Positions 41,779 to 50,855 of a stretch of 64,000 nucleotides of DNA are shown here, piece after piece. Position numbers and translations under genes: made by a program. The notes under the pieces were generated by a model that ran no database searches, was not told the DNA's origin, and was given only the letters and a program-made list of their open reading frames with translations. How positions within the stretch are numbered: position 1 is the first letter of the stretch; every line of letters starts with the position of its first letter. This DNA is from Effusibacillus consociatus (GTDB taxonomy: Bacteria; Bacillota; Bacilli; Tumebacillales; Effusibacillaceae), in NCBI RefSeq assembly GCF_042652925.1, contig NZ_JBHSHC010000096.1, forward strand, positions 62,001 through 126,000, read 5' to 3'.

Positions 41779-41805
41779 GAACCCCCGCTGCGCGCACGGG
41801 GGTTC
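41779..41805. terminator. Hairpin terminator between convergent genes
   Basis: GAACCCCCG (41779-41787) pairs with CGGGGGTTC (41797-41805). On the - strand it is followed by TTTC, so it best serves the gene ending at 41812, but it also lies just after the kinase-like gene on the + strand. Confidence 0.8.
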
Positions 41806-41811
41806 TGGTTG

Positions 41812-42048
41812 TTACTCTTCAACGGGAATGGTGGTAATTACAGTCTGATATCCATATCCGTAATCAGCTTCCAATCGATTTTCGACCACTCGAATGATAA
41901 TTTCCCGTTTATGAATGGCATCAAAAGCGGAGAATAGGGGATACCCCTGATCATTGACACCCAAATATTCGATGTCTTCCAGAAAGGAGTCACACCTTTC
42001 CTTGATCAACTCTAATAATTGCTGCTGCGAGTAATGTGTTGTGCCCAT
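41812..42048 (-). CDS. Small conserved-looking protein, unknown function
   Basis: 78 residues, soluble and acidic, with 'QQLLELIKERCDSFLEDIEY' (helical) followed by beta-rich 'REIIIRVVENRLEADYG' and 'YQTVITTIPVEE'. On the - strand, AAAGGATG lies about 8 bases before the ATG, and a good hairpin terminator follows the stop. I do not recognise the family. Both expression signals make it likely to be a real gene. Confidence 0.65.
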   Translation of the reverse strand: MGTTHYSQQQLLELIKERCDSFLEDIEYLGVNDQGYPLFSAFDAIHKREIIIRVVENRLEADYGYGYQTVITTIPVEE

Positions 42049-42288
42049 AACCTACATCCTTTCCAAAACTCATTTGTGGGGATGCTTCCTTATAATACTT
42101 ATTCAACTAGTTTCCCCGATACTCCTTGTTTTTTGCATTGGATTTTTAACAAAATCCGAAGCGAATACTTCTTCTTCAGGCCCGAAGCTTTTACCTTTGT
42201 TAGCATTGTGTTCATTTATTGCCGGTTTGGATGCGATCATCACTAGGTATGTTTGTGTCGCCCGACAAAATTTCCGCGAAAAAGGGAA

Positions 42289-42317
42289 TTTACTGAAAAA
42301 AAAGAGTGTGCTATAAT
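42289..42317 (+). promoter_or_regulatory. Sigma-A promoter of the fad operon
   Basis: TTTACT (42289-42294), a 17-base spacer and a perfect TATAAT (42312-42317). Confidence 0.75.
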
Positions 42318-42318
42318 A

Positions 42319-42336
42319 TGAATGACCATTCAGTCA
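42319..42336. promoter_or_regulatory. FadR-like operator at the fad operon start site
   Basis: TGAATGACCATTCAGTCA matches the known Bacillus FadR operator pattern (TGAATGAnTAnTCATTCA) at all but two fixed positions and begins one base after the -10 box. Binding would block transcription until long-chain acyl-CoA accumulates. No obvious FadR gene is in the window. Confidence 0.72.
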
Positions 42337-42554
42337 AAACTGCTTCCTTCCAATCAGTTGGTAGGGAGCGGGTAGTATAAACACTATTTTTCACCCATAC
42401 ACATGTATCGATGCAACCAGGGGACTGATCCGCACAGCAACAATCTGACTGGGGGGCCCGGCCAGCAATGGCTAGCCTAACAAAACCAACCAAAACATTA
42501 CGCGGTTGATTGGTCTGGTAACTTTGGTGGGACTATTGAGGAGGAGGTTCAGGG

Positions 42555-44945
42555 ATGGATTGGAAGATTAAGAAAGTGGCAGTTATCGGAGCAGGGGTTA
42601 TGGGTTCCGGCATTGCGGCACATTTCGCAAATGTAGGGATCCCGTCATATCTGTTGGATATCGTTCCGAAGGAACTGACGGAAGAAGAAACTCGCAAGGG
42701 ATTGACTCTGGAACATCCGCAGGTTCGGAATCGCCTTGCACTGAAGGCCAAAGAAGGACTTCCCAAGGCGAAGCCCGCTTTGTTGTATGTACCGGATAAC
42801 GTTGATTTGATCACACCCGGCAACATTGAGGATCATCTGTCGGTTCTGTCAGAGGTGGACTGGATTATTGAAGTGGTCGTTGAGAATCTGGCAGTCAAGC
42901 AGCAGTTGTTCGAAAAGATCGAAAAGATTTGGAAGCCGGGCATCATTGTCTCTTCCAACACTTCAGGTGTCTCAATCAATAGTATGTCGGAAGGTCGCAG
43001 CAAAGAATTCCGCGAACACTTCCTTGGCACACACTTCTTCAATCCTGTTCGTTACATGAAATTATTGGAAGTCATTCCATGCACGGACACCAAACCGGAA
43101 CTGCTCCAGTTCATGGTAGATTTCGGGGAGCGGGTACTTGGAAAAGGAGTCGTTGTCTGCAAAGACACCGTAAACTTTATTGCAAACCGAATTGGGACCT
43201 ACGGTTTAATGGTCACCGTTCAGGAGATGGTGAATGCATCTCTTGGAGTCGATGATGTTGATGCAATTACCGGACCTGTTATGGGACGCCCGAAATCGGC
43301 AACTTTCCGGACACTTGATATCGTAGGATTGGATACGTTCGTTCATGTAGCAACCAATTGCCATGACAACGTAACCGATGCTGATGAAAAAGCCACTTTT
43401 GTAATCCCGGATTTCATGAAAGAAATGGTGACACGCAAGTGGCTCGGAGAGAAAACGAAGCAGGGCTTCTATAAAAAAGAAGGAAAAGACATTCTCGTTC
43501 TTGACTACAATACGCTTGAATACCGTCCAAAGGAAAAGAAGACGTTTGCTTCCCTGGAAGCGGCGAAACTTCAAGGCGGTTCCCGAGATAAGCTGCGTGC
43601 GCTTGTTTATGGGCAAGACCAAGCAAGCCAGTTTGCATGGAACGTGCTGAAACGTGTGCTTCTGTATTCGGCGGAGAAAGTTGACGAGATCGCTGGTGAT
43701 ATCGTAAGTGTTGACAAAGCGATGAAGTGGGGCTTCAACTGGAATTTTGGACCATTCGAGACTTGGGATGCAATCGGTCTTGAAAAATCGGTTGCCCGCA
43801 TGAAGGAAGAAGGAGAAACCATCCCGGCATGGGTGCAGGAGATGGTTGCTTCCGGCAAGACTTCCTTCTACAGCAGGGACAATGCTGTTAAATCCTTCTA
43901 TACCTTGAAGGGTGAATATAAGGGAATCGAAGAAAAGAAAGAAATTATCGATCTGAAAGCGCTTAAGGAACAAGGCAAGACAATCAAGTCTAACGCAGGT
44001 GCTTCCTTAATTGATATTGGGGACGGCATCGCTTGTCTGGAATTCCATTCTCCCAACCAGGCAATCGGAGCTGACATCACCATGATGATTCAGCAGGCTT
44101 GTGAAGAAGTTTCGCAAAACTGGCGCGGTCTGGTGATTGGAAACCAGGCAAAGAACTTCTGTGTCGGTGCGAACCTGATGATGATTCTGATGGAAGCACA
44201 AGACGAGAACTGGGATGACATCAGTTGGATTGTAAAACAATTCCAGGACACAACGATGAAATTGAAATATCTGGATAAACCGGTTGTTGCTGCACCGTTT
44301 GCCATGACACTTGGCGGTGGTATCGAAGTGTGCTTCCCGGCTGATCGAATCCAAGCGGCTGCCGAGAGCTATATTGGACTTGTGGAAGTTGGTGTAGGTC
44401 TGCTTCCAGGCGGTGGCGGTAACAAAGAACTGTTGATTCGCAACATAGAAGCGGTACAAGACCAAAAGGATGTCGATCTGCAACCGCTTGTCAATAAAAC
44501 ATTTGAAACGATCGCTATGGCGAAAGTGTCAACTTCCGGTCCGGAGGCTAAGAAGATCGGGTATCTCCGCCGTGAAGACAGAGTAACTGTTAACAACGAC
44601 TATCTGATTTACAATGCGAAGCAGACTGCAATCGCATTGGCGGACGCAGGTTACCGTGCACCGCAAAAGAAAATGATTCGGGTAGTTGGCGAACCTGGAT
44701 ATGCCGTGTTGAAGCTTGGAGCTCAATCGATGAAACTGTCAGGTTACATCTCTGACCATGATGTGAAGATTGCTGATAAAATCGGCTTCGTGCTAGCCGG
44801 CGGTCGAGTGCCTGCGAATACCTGGGTGACCGAAGAATACCTGCTCGATCTTGAACGTGAAGCATTCCTGAGCTTGTGCGGCGAGCCGAAGTCACAGGAA
44901 AGAATGCAGTACATGTTGTCCAAAGGAAAACCGTTACGCAATTAA
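42555..44945 (+). CDS. fadN: FadN, 3-hydroxyacyl-CoA dehydrogenase / enoyl-CoA hydratase
   Basis: 796 residues, close to B. subtilis FadN (about 789). The N-terminal dehydrogenase has the NAD motif 'GAGVMGSGIAAHFANVG' and 'GTHFFNPVRYMKLLEVIP' with the catalytic His. The C-terminal hydratase-like part has 'VIGNQAKNFCVGANLMM' and 'FAMTLGGGIEVCFPADR' (oxyanion and acidic residues). It performs the middle two steps of beta-oxidation. GGAGGAGG precedes the ATG. It is the first gene of the fadN-fadA-acyl-CoA dehydrogenase operon under the FadR-like operator. Confidence 0.95.
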   Translation: MDWKIKKVAVIGAGVMGSGIAAHFANVGIPSYLLDIVPKELTEEETRKGLTLEHPQVRNRLALKAKEGLPKAKPALLYVPDNVDLITPGNIEDHLSVLSEVDWIIEVVVENLAVKQQLFEKIEKIWKPGIIVSSNTSGVSINSMSEGRSKEFREHFLGTHFFNPVRYMKLLEVIPCTDTKPELLQFMVDFGERVLGKGVVVCKDTVNFIANRIGTYGLMVTVQEMVNASLGVDDVDAITGPVMGRPKSATFRTLDIVGLDTFVHVATNCHDNVTDADEKATFVIPDFMKEMVTRKWLGEKTKQGFYKKEGKDILVLDYNTLEYRPKEKKTFASLEAAKLQGGSRDKLRALVYGQDQASQFAWNVLKRVLLYSAEKVDEIAGDIVSVDKAMKWGFNWNFGPFETWDAIGLEKSVARMKEEGETIPAWVQEMVASGKTSFYSRDNAVKSFYTLKGEYKGIEEKKEIIDLKALKEQGKTIKSNAGASLIDIGDGIACLEFHSPNQAIGADITMMIQQACEEVSQNWRGLVIGNQAKNFCVGANLMMILMEAQDENWDDISWIVKQFQDTTMKLKYLDKPVVAAPFAMTLGGGIEVCFPADRIQAAAESYIGLVEVGVGLLPGGGGNKELLIRNIEAVQDQKDVDLQPLVNKTFETIAMAKVSTSGPEAKKIGYLRREDRVTVNNDYLIYNAKQTAIALADAGYRAPQKKMIRVVGEPGYAVLKLGAQSMKLSGYISDHDVKIADKIGFVLAGGRVPANTWVTEEYLLDLEREAFLSLCGEPKSQERMQYMLSKGKPLRN

Positions 44946-44983
44946 CACTCACTTCGATGAGTGTCATTTTGGAGGGGAAGGGC

Positions 44984-46159
44984 ATGAAAGAAGCTGTTAT
45001 TGTATCGGGTGTTCGGACTGCTGTTGGTAAAGCTCCCAAAGGTTCGCTCCGACAAACGCGTCCCGAGGATTTGGGCGGTATCGTTTTGGAGGATCTGATT
45101 CGCCGTACACCAGGCTTAGATCCGGCTGGGATTGAAGACGTAATTATTGGTTGTGCAATGCCTGAAGGCGAACAAGGAATGAACCTTGGTCGTATCGTGG
45201 CACAGCGCGCAGGAATACCAAACCCTGTTTCCGGTATGACAGTGAACCGTTTCTGTTCATCCGGTCTCCAGACAATTGCACTCGCTGCTCAACAGATTAT
45301 GATCGGGCAAGCGGATGTGATTATTGCGGGTGGCGTGGAAAGTATGAGCCATGTCCCCATGACAGGATACAAGCTTTCTCCTAACCCGTGGCTGGCTGAA
45401 AATAAACCGGAAATCTACATGTCCATGGGTCACACTGCAGAACAAGTGGCGCAGCGCTTTGGAGTATCCCGGGAAGATCAGGACGCTTTTGCTGTCCGCT
45501 CCCATCAGCGTGCTGCAGCAGCTATAAAAGAAGGCAAATTCAAAGAGGAGATTGTTCCGGTTAAAGCGACTCTCAAGTCTTTTGAAGATGGGAAAGTTCA
45601 GGTTAAAGAATTCATTTTTGATACGGATGAAGGTGTTCGTCCGGAGACCACGATGGAAACACTCGCGAAGTTGAGACCCGCTTTTCATGTGAAGGGCTCT
45701 GTTACGGCAGGGAACTCCTCCCAAACCTCTGACGGGGCAGCAGCTGTAATGGTCATGTCGGCTGAAAAAGCGGCTTCTCTCGGATTAAAGCCACTGGCTG
45801 TATTCCGTTCCTTTGCGGTCGGCGGAGTTGATCCGGATATCATGGGAGTCGGACCTATCGTCGCAATTCCGAAAGCATTGGAGAAGGCTGGAATTTCCAA
45901 GGAAGATGTGGATTTGTTTGAAATCAATGAGGCATTTGCATCCCAGGCCGTATATGTAACACGGTACCTTGACTTGGATATGGAAAAGGTAAACGTGAAC
46001 GGCGGTGCAATCGCACTTGGGCATCCGCTCGGATGTACGGGCTCGAAGTTGACGGTTTCATTGATCAATGAACTGCGTCGTCGCAACGGGAAGTATGGAG
46101 TAGTGTCAATGTGCATCGGTGGCGGTATGGGTGCTGCAGGGGTATTTGAACTCGTATAA
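44984..46159 (+). CDS. fadA: FadA, acetyl-CoA C-acyltransferase (3-ketoacyl-CoA thiolase)
   Basis: 391 residues, the normal thiolase length. The nucleophilic Cys is in 'VNRFCSSGLQTIALAAQQI' (about 87-105), the catalytic His in 'NEAFASQ' / 'GGAIALGHPLGCTG', and the second Cys in 'VVSMCIGGGMGAAGVFE'. It performs thiolytic cleavage, the last step of beta-oxidation. ATG 44984 is chosen because GGAGGGGAAGG lies just upstream. A small hairpin ACACTCA/TGAGTGT (44945-44963) separates it from fadN. Confidence 0.95.
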   Translation: MKEAVIVSGVRTAVGKAPKGSLRQTRPEDLGGIVLEDLIRRTPGLDPAGIEDVIIGCAMPEGEQGMNLGRIVAQRAGIPNPVSGMTVNRFCSSGLQTIALAAQQIMIGQADVIIAGGVESMSHVPMTGYKLSPNPWLAENKPEIYMSMGHTAEQVAQRFGVSREDQDAFAVRSHQRAAAAIKEGKFKEEIVPVKATLKSFEDGKVQVKEFIFDTDEGVRPETTMETLAKLRPAFHVKGSVTAGNSSQTSDGAAAVMVMSAEKAASLGLKPLAVFRSFAVGGVDPDIMGVGPIVAIPKALEKAGISKEDVDLFEINEAFASQAVYVTRYLDLDMEKVNVNGGAIALGHPLGCTGSKLTVSLINELRRRNGKYGVVSMCIGGGMGAAGVFELV

Positions 46160-46173
46160 GGAGGCTTTCCAAA

Positions 46174-47949
46174 ATGGCTGAGAAAGTTGCTCAGAAAGTG
46201 AAAGGCGGAAGTTTTGTTGTTGAAACCGTTAATCCGAGTCAAGTCTTTACACCGGAGGATTTTAACGAAGAGCAAAAAATGATTGCCAAGACAACAGCAG
46301 ATTTTGTTGCGGGCGAAGTTGCACCTCATCGTGAACAACTCGAACATTTGGATCTCGACCTGACTGTTAAGCTTTTGAAAAAAGCAGGTGAACTCGGCCT
46401 TCTCGGAGCTGATGTTCCGGAAGAATACGAAGGACTGGGACTCGACAAAATTTCTTCCAGCTTGATTACCGAAAACTTTACCCGGGGCGGCTCCTTCGCA
46501 CTTTCTCATGGGGCTCACGTTGGTATCGGTACTTTGCCGATCGTATACTTCGGCTCAAAAGAACAAAAGCAAAAATATCTGCCGAAATTGGCAAGCGGTG
46601 AATGGCTTGCAGCCTACGCATTGACCGAACCGGGTTCCGGTTCCGATGCACTTGGTGCGAAAACCACAGCAAAGCTGTCGGAAGATGGCAAGTATTATAT
46701 TCTGAACGGTACAAAGCAGTTCATTACCAACGCTGGCTTTGCTGATGTTTTCGTTGTATACGCAAAAATTGACGGAGAGAAATTCTCTGCGTTTATAGTA
46801 GAAAAAACATTCCCTGGGGTTTCCACCGGTCCGGAAGAAAAGAAAATGGGGATCAAGGCTTCTTCCACCCGTCCGTTGATTCTGGAAGATGCACAAGTTC
46901 CTGTTGAGAACCTGCTGGGAGAGGAAGGACGCGGTCACGTTATTGCGTTTAACATCCTGAACATTGGTCGTTACAAACTCGGAAATGGCTGTGTTGGATC
47001 TTCCAAGTACGGAATCGAATTGTCTGCAACCTATGCAAATGAACGGAAACAATTTGGACGTCCGATTTCTTCTTTCCCATTGATCGCCAACAAATTGGCA
47101 GAGATGAACATTAGAACGTTTGTGCTTGAGTCTATGATTTATCGAATCGGTGGTCTTTATAATACTGAATTTGAAGGGTATACCGATCCGGAAGATCGTG
47201 GTCGTACAAACGCAAAGAAAATCGAAGAATATGCAATTGAATGTTCGATTGCAAAAGTGTTCGGTTCCGAAGTGTTCGATTTCGTTGCGGACGAAGGGGT
47301 CCAAATCCATGGCGGTTATGGGTTTATTCAAGAGTATCCGATTGAACAAATGTACCGAGATTCCCGTATTAACCGGATCTTCGAAGGTACGAACGAAATC
47401 AACCGTCTGTTGATTCCGGGTACGCTTCTTAAGAAAGCATTCAAAGGTGAAATTCCTCTGCTGCAAGCGGCTCAGAAACTGCAATCGGAACTGATGGGAA
47501 TGGCGCCTCAAACTCCAAACGACGGACCTCTGGGAACCGAAGAATTGCTGCTTGAGCAAGCGAAGAAAGCGTTCCTGATGGTCGGTGGATTGGCTGTTCA
47601 AAAATATCAAAACAAGATCGAAGCTGAGCAAGAAATTCTTGCGAACCTTGCGGATATCCTGATCGAAATTTATGCAATTGAATCTGTGATCCTGCGCACG
47701 AAGAAAGCTCTTGCAAATGGTGCAGACGCTCAACTTAAAGTTGCAATGACCCGTGCGTATGTAAACGATGCGTTTGGCCGAATTGAAGCATGGGGCCGTG
47801 AAACGTTGGCAGTTATGGAAGAAGGCGACATGCTCCGTACCCAACTGTCCATCTTCAAGAAATTGACCCGTTTCAACCCGGTCAATACAGTAGCACTGAA
47901 GCGTGAAGTCGCTGCAAAAGTAATCGAAGCACAAAAATATGTATCCTAA
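46174..47949 (+). CDS. fadE: Acyl-CoA dehydrogenase (FadE/VLCAD-like), copy 1
   Basis: 591 residues, of the long type with a C-terminal extension as in very-long-chain acyl-CoA dehydrogenases and Bacillus FadE. Blocks: 'AYALTEPGSGSDALGAKTTA' (flavin-binding), 'NGTKQFITNAGFAD', 'GVQIHGGYGFIQEYPIEQMY' and 'RINRIFEGTNEINRLLIPG' with the probable catalytic Glu. It introduces the double bond into acyl-CoA. AAGGAGG precedes the ATG. A close paralog of equal length follows at once. Confidence 0.94.
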   Translation: MAEKVAQKVKGGSFVVETVNPSQVFTPEDFNEEQKMIAKTTADFVAGEVAPHREQLEHLDLDLTVKLLKKAGELGLLGADVPEEYEGLGLDKISSSLITENFTRGGSFALSHGAHVGIGTLPIVYFGSKEQKQKYLPKLASGEWLAAYALTEPGSGSDALGAKTTAKLSEDGKYYILNGTKQFITNAGFADVFVVYAKIDGEKFSAFIVEKTFPGVSTGPEEKKMGIKASSTRPLILEDAQVPVENLLGEEGRGHVIAFNILNIGRYKLGNGCVGSSKYGIELSATYANERKQFGRPISSFPLIANKLAEMNIRTFVLESMIYRIGGLYNTEFEGYTDPEDRGRTNAKKIEEYAIECSIAKVFGSEVFDFVADEGVQIHGGYGFIQEYPIEQMYRDSRINRIFEGTNEINRLLIPGTLLKKAFKGEIPLLQAAQKLQSELMGMAPQTPNDGPLGTEELLLEQAKKAFLMVGGLAVQKYQNKIEAEQEILANLADILIEIYAIESVILRTKKALANGADAQLKVAMTRAYVNDAFGRIEAWGRETLAVMEEGDMLRTQLSIFKKLTRFNPVNTVALKREVAAKVIEAQKYVS

Positions 47950-47998
47950 TTTTGCGATGTAAAACGATACCTCATTGAGGGAAGGAGGACATTCATTA

Positions 47999-49774
47999 AT
48001 GACCGAAAAACTGATGGCTGAAAAAATTAAAGGCGGCAGCTTTGTCATTGAAACTGTGAAGCCTGATCAAATTTTTACACCGGAAGAATTTAACGATGAG
48101 CAGAAAATGATTGCAAAAACCACCGCAGACTTTGTGGCTGGTGAAGTTGATCCACACCGCGAGCAGATTGAGCATTTGGACATTGAACTCTCTGATAAGC
48201 TCATGAAAAAAGCGGGAGCACTGGGCCTTCTTGGTGCCGATGTTCCGGAAGAATATGACGGAATGGGTCTCGACAAGGTTTCCGGCAGCTTGATCTCGGA
48301 GTACTTCTCTCGTGCCGGGTCACTGGCAGTTTCGCACAGTGCACATACAGGGATTGGTACGCTCCCCATCGTTTATTTTGGCACGAAGGAACAAAAACAA
48401 AAATACTTGCCGAAACTGGCTACCGGTGAATGGATTGGAGCTTACGCATTGACTGAGCCGGGTTCCGGTTCTGACGCACTCGGTGCAAAAGCAACCGCTA
48501 AACTTTCCGAGGACGGCAAGTACTACGTTCTTAATGGTACGAAGCAGTTCATTACAAACGCTGGATTTGCGGATTTATTCATTGTCTATGCAAAAATTGA
48601 CGGCGAGAAGTTCTCTGCGTTTATCGTTGAGAAAACTTTCCCGGGTGTTTCCACCGGTCCGGAAGAAAAGAAAATGGGCATCAAAGGTTCTTCCACTCGT
48701 CCCTTGATCCTGGAAGATGTAAAAGTTCCGGTTGAAAACCTGCTGGGCGAAGAAGGACGCGGTCACGTAATCGCATTCAACATCCTCAACATCGGACGTT
48801 ACAAGTTAGGCGTAGCTGCTTTGGGTGGTTCCAAATATGCACTCGAGCTGTCCGCCAAATATGCAAACGAACGGAAACAGTTTGGTCGTTCGATTTCCTC
48901 CTTCTCTTTGATTGGCAGCAAGTTGGCGGAGATGAACATCAAGTCCTTCGTTCTTGAATCCTTGATTTATCGAATTGCCGGACTTTACGATCACGCATTT
49001 GCTGATTTTGACTATCCGGATGATCTCGGCAGAACAGCTGCCAAGCTGATTGAAGAGTATGCAATTGAAGCGTCGATTGCGAAAGTGTTTGGCTCGGAAG
49101 TGCTCGACTTCTGCGTGGATGAAGGGGTGCAGATCCACGGCGGATATGGATTTATCCAGGAGTATCGGATCGAGCAAGCATACCGTGATTCCCGTATTAA
49201 CCGTCTGTTCGAAGGTACGAACGAAATCAACCGTCTGTTGATTCCGGGTACACTTCTGAAGAAAGCATTCAAAGGTGAAATTCCTTTGCTGCAAGCTGCT
49301 CAAAAACTGCAGTCGGAACTGATGGGAATGGCTCCGCAAATGCCAAACGAAGGTCCATTGGGAACTGAAGAACTGCTGCTTGAGCAAGCAAAGAAAGCGT
49401 TCCTGATGGTTGGCGGATTGGCCGTTCAAAAATATCAGAACAAGATTGACGCTCAGCAAGAGATTCTTGCGAATCTTGCGGAAATTCTGATCGGAATTTT
49501 TGCAATGGAATCTGCGATCCTGCGCACCAATAAAGCGCTTCTAAAAGGTGACGCTCCGCTTAAAGTTGCAATGACTCGTGCTTACGTAAACGATGCGTTT
49601 GGTCGAATTGAAGCATTGGGCCGTGAAGCGTTGGCTGCTATGGAAGAGGGCGACATGCTGCGTACTCAGTTGTCGATCTTCAAGAAGCTGGTTCGCTTCA
49701 ATCCGATCAACACGATTGGGCTTAAGCGTGAAATTGCCGCTAAGGTAATAGAAGCAGAGAAGTATGTAAGCTAA
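47999..49774 (+). CDS. Acyl-CoA dehydrogenase (FadE/VLCAD-like), copy 2
   Basis: 591 residues, exactly the length of copy 1 and colinear throughout. Differences cluster at about 270-380 (for example 'LGVAALGGSKYALELSAKYA' and 'LYDHAFADFDYPDDLGRTAA'), which may alter acyl-chain preference. The catalytic block 'RINRLFEGTNEINRLLIPG' is kept. ATG 47999 is chosen with GGAAGGAGG (47980-47988) 10 bases upstream. A terminator follows (49814-49848). It is a tandem duplicate; by eye the copies are more than four-fifths identical in protein. Confidence 0.94.
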   Translation: MTEKLMAEKIKGGSFVIETVKPDQIFTPEEFNDEQKMIAKTTADFVAGEVDPHREQIEHLDIELSDKLMKKAGALGLLGADVPEEYDGMGLDKVSGSLISEYFSRAGSLAVSHSAHTGIGTLPIVYFGTKEQKQKYLPKLATGEWIGAYALTEPGSGSDALGAKATAKLSEDGKYYVLNGTKQFITNAGFADLFIVYAKIDGEKFSAFIVEKTFPGVSTGPEEKKMGIKGSSTRPLILEDVKVPVENLLGEEGRGHVIAFNILNIGRYKLGVAALGGSKYALELSAKYANERKQFGRSISSFSLIGSKLAEMNIKSFVLESLIYRIAGLYDHAFADFDYPDDLGRTAAKLIEEYAIEASIAKVFGSEVLDFCVDEGVQIHGGYGFIQEYRIEQAYRDSRINRLFEGTNEINRLLIPGTLLKKAFKGEIPLLQAAQKLQSELMGMAPQMPNEGPLGTEELLLEQAKKAFLMVGGLAVQKYQNKIDAQQEILANLAEILIGIFAMESAILRTNKALLKGDAPLKVAMTRAYVNDAFGRIEALGREALAAMEEGDMLRTQLSIFKKLVRFNPINTIGLKREIAAKVIEAEKYVS

Positions 49775-49813
49775 TCAAAAAGGATGCAGGAGTCGCCGGA
49801 GAACCGGACGAAC

Positions 49814-49848
49814 AATAAGGTACTGACACAGTCAGTGCCTTATTTTGT
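49814..49848 (+). terminator. Terminator of the fad operon
   Basis: AATAAGGTACTGAC pairs with GTCAGTGCCTTATT (one G-T pair) around loop ACA, followed by TTTTG. Confidence 0.88.
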
Positions 49849-49900
49849 TGTGCCACCCAGGCATTCACCCAAGTCTTCTTTACATTGCAGGTGACTTTAC

Positions 49901-50338
49901 ATGTTGATCCTTCTATTGGTATGTACAATTTTGTTTATGTTCATCTCGATGACAATGGCTGTTCTGTCGATTCGATCCGAGGAAGAGAAGAATTGGGTGG
50001 GGAGGACATGGATTGTTCTTTCTTGTGTCTCCGTTTTTGCTATGATGGGAACCGGCTATGCCCTGCAATCCCAACCAATCGGGGAGTACACCGCCGGAAA
50101 AGAAGAAATGCTGGGAAGCCAACAGCAGAATAACCAGCCTCACACTCTGGAACTGGAACACAACAGTAAGTCTTCTGAGGCCGTTGGAAGAGGAGTCACA
50201 TCGTCTCCGAACGTGGGGTCCTATGGGTATCTTGTTGAAATATTGGAAGCGCTCAAAAAAGGGGAACCGATTCCCCGACAATATTTAGAATTGCTTCCAG
50301 AATCGGATCGCTTCAAATACAAGCAACCCGCTGAGTGA
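49901..50338 (+). CDS. Membrane protein of unknown function
   Basis: 145 residues. Two membrane segments (about 1-22 and 35-55) are followed by a hydrophilic, Gln/Ser-rich stretch and a C-terminal helix ('VEILEALKKGEPIPRQYLEL'). No known domain recognised. CAGGTGA precedes the ATG. The stop codon lies in the loop of a terminator hairpin. It is probably a single-gene unit. Confidence 0.65.
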   Translation: MLILLLVCTILFMFISMTMAVLSIRSEEEKNWVGRTWIVLSCVSVFAMMGTGYALQSQPIGEYTAGKEEMLGSQQQNNQPHTLELEHNSKSSEAVGRGVTSSPNVGSYGYLVEILEALKKGEPIPRQYLELLPESDRFKYKQPAE

Positions 50339-50351
50339 TCAGCGGGCTTTT
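50327..50351 (+). terminator. Intrinsic terminator overlapping the gene end
   Basis: CCCGCTGA pairs with TCAGCGGG around loop GTGA, followed by CTTTT. The stop codon of the preceding gene is within it. Confidence 0.85.
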
Positions 50352-50755
50352 CATGCAAGAAGGACCGAGCTGAATAATCCCATGGCATGAGACATGCCAA
50401 AAAGCAAATGCAACAAGACAGTCAGCCCGAGAACCAAATTCAGTTCCAATGGGGTTTTGCTTTTTGCCGTTCGACGGATAATTGTGAATGCTAATGGGAG
50501 AGACAATAGGGAAATCGATGACAACAACGGCAGAATTCCCATCGCCACCAGAACCGCTTGCATGAAATAGGCGGATAAAACGAGGATTGTCAGCTCTTGC
50601 TTGGCCCTTTTTTCGGAACGCAAATTTGCCAGAGTCATCTTCCCGACGAGCGGGTCATGTTCCCTGTCTCTCAAATTGTTTGCATGCAGCATTGCGGCAG
50701 CTAACAGTCCAATCGGAATGGCTCCCCAAAAAACGGTCCAGCGGAAAGAAGCAAA
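50351..50755 (-). pseudogene. Truncated UbiA-family prenyltransferase remnant (3' half only)
   Basis: The - strand frame from about 50755 down to 50351 matches the C-terminal half of the intact UbiA protein at 51393: 'HANNLRDREHDPLVGKMTLA' against 'HTNNLRDREMDRSVGKITWA', and 'LELNLVLGLTVLLHLLFG' against 'YELNLVLGLTVLLQLLYG'. The first aspartate motif and about half of the membrane helices are missing. The frame stays open upstream into unrelated sequence (to 50884). The homology stops next to the palindrome at 50763-50814, so the gene appears to have been cut by a rearrangement. Confidence 0.8.
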
Positions 50756-50762
50756 CAACAAC

Positions 50763-50814
50763 AAGAGGCTGTGTCCCATAGTATATAACCTTCTTATGGG
50801 CACAGCAGCCTCTT
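50763..50814. repeat. Long imperfect palindrome, possible mobile-element remnant or terminator
   Basis: AAGAGGCTGTGTCCCATA (50763-50780) faces TATGGGCACAGCAGCCTCTT (50795-50814) with a 2-base gap and one G-T pair. The outer 'GAGGCTGTnnCCCATA' resembles inverted ends seen on some insertion sequences, with nearly nothing left between them. It could also act as a terminator for the secreted-protein gene on the - strand. Confidence 0.55.
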
Positions 50815-50855
50815 TCTTATGTATGATACTAATTCGCTTGATCCAGGGGGGCTTT

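Larger units (their letters stand above)
42049..42554 (+). other. Long intergenic region with the fadN promoter and leader
   Basis: About 240 bases of AT-rich DNA precede a sigma-A promoter (42289-42317) and a FadR-like operator (42319-42336). A leader of more than 200 bases then runs to the fadN ATG. The leader contains a GCCA-gcaa-TGGC hairpin (about 42460-42471) and an imperfect ACCAACCAA/TTGATTGGT stem (about 42487-42516). No known riboswitch pattern was recognised. No convincing coding frame was seen. Confidence 0.6.

Noticed and set aside
42041..42316. A 91-codon + strand frame with hydrophobic residues starting at GTG 42041.
   Set aside because: It has no ribosome binding site, overlaps the start of the well-supported - strand gene and runs into the fadN -10 box. 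I treat it as chance.
42518..42536. AACTTTGGTGGGAC, similar to the 3' arm of the structured repeat at 1474 and 10341.
   Set aside because: The 5' arm is only weakly complementary, and the loop and the CCCGGAA tail are missing, so it is not counted as a copy.
46555..48048. A 497-codon - strand frame opposite the acyl-CoA dehydrogenase genes.
   Set aside because: It is antisense to two intact, clearly recognisable enzymes and has no recognisable domains; it reflects codon bias of the sense genes.
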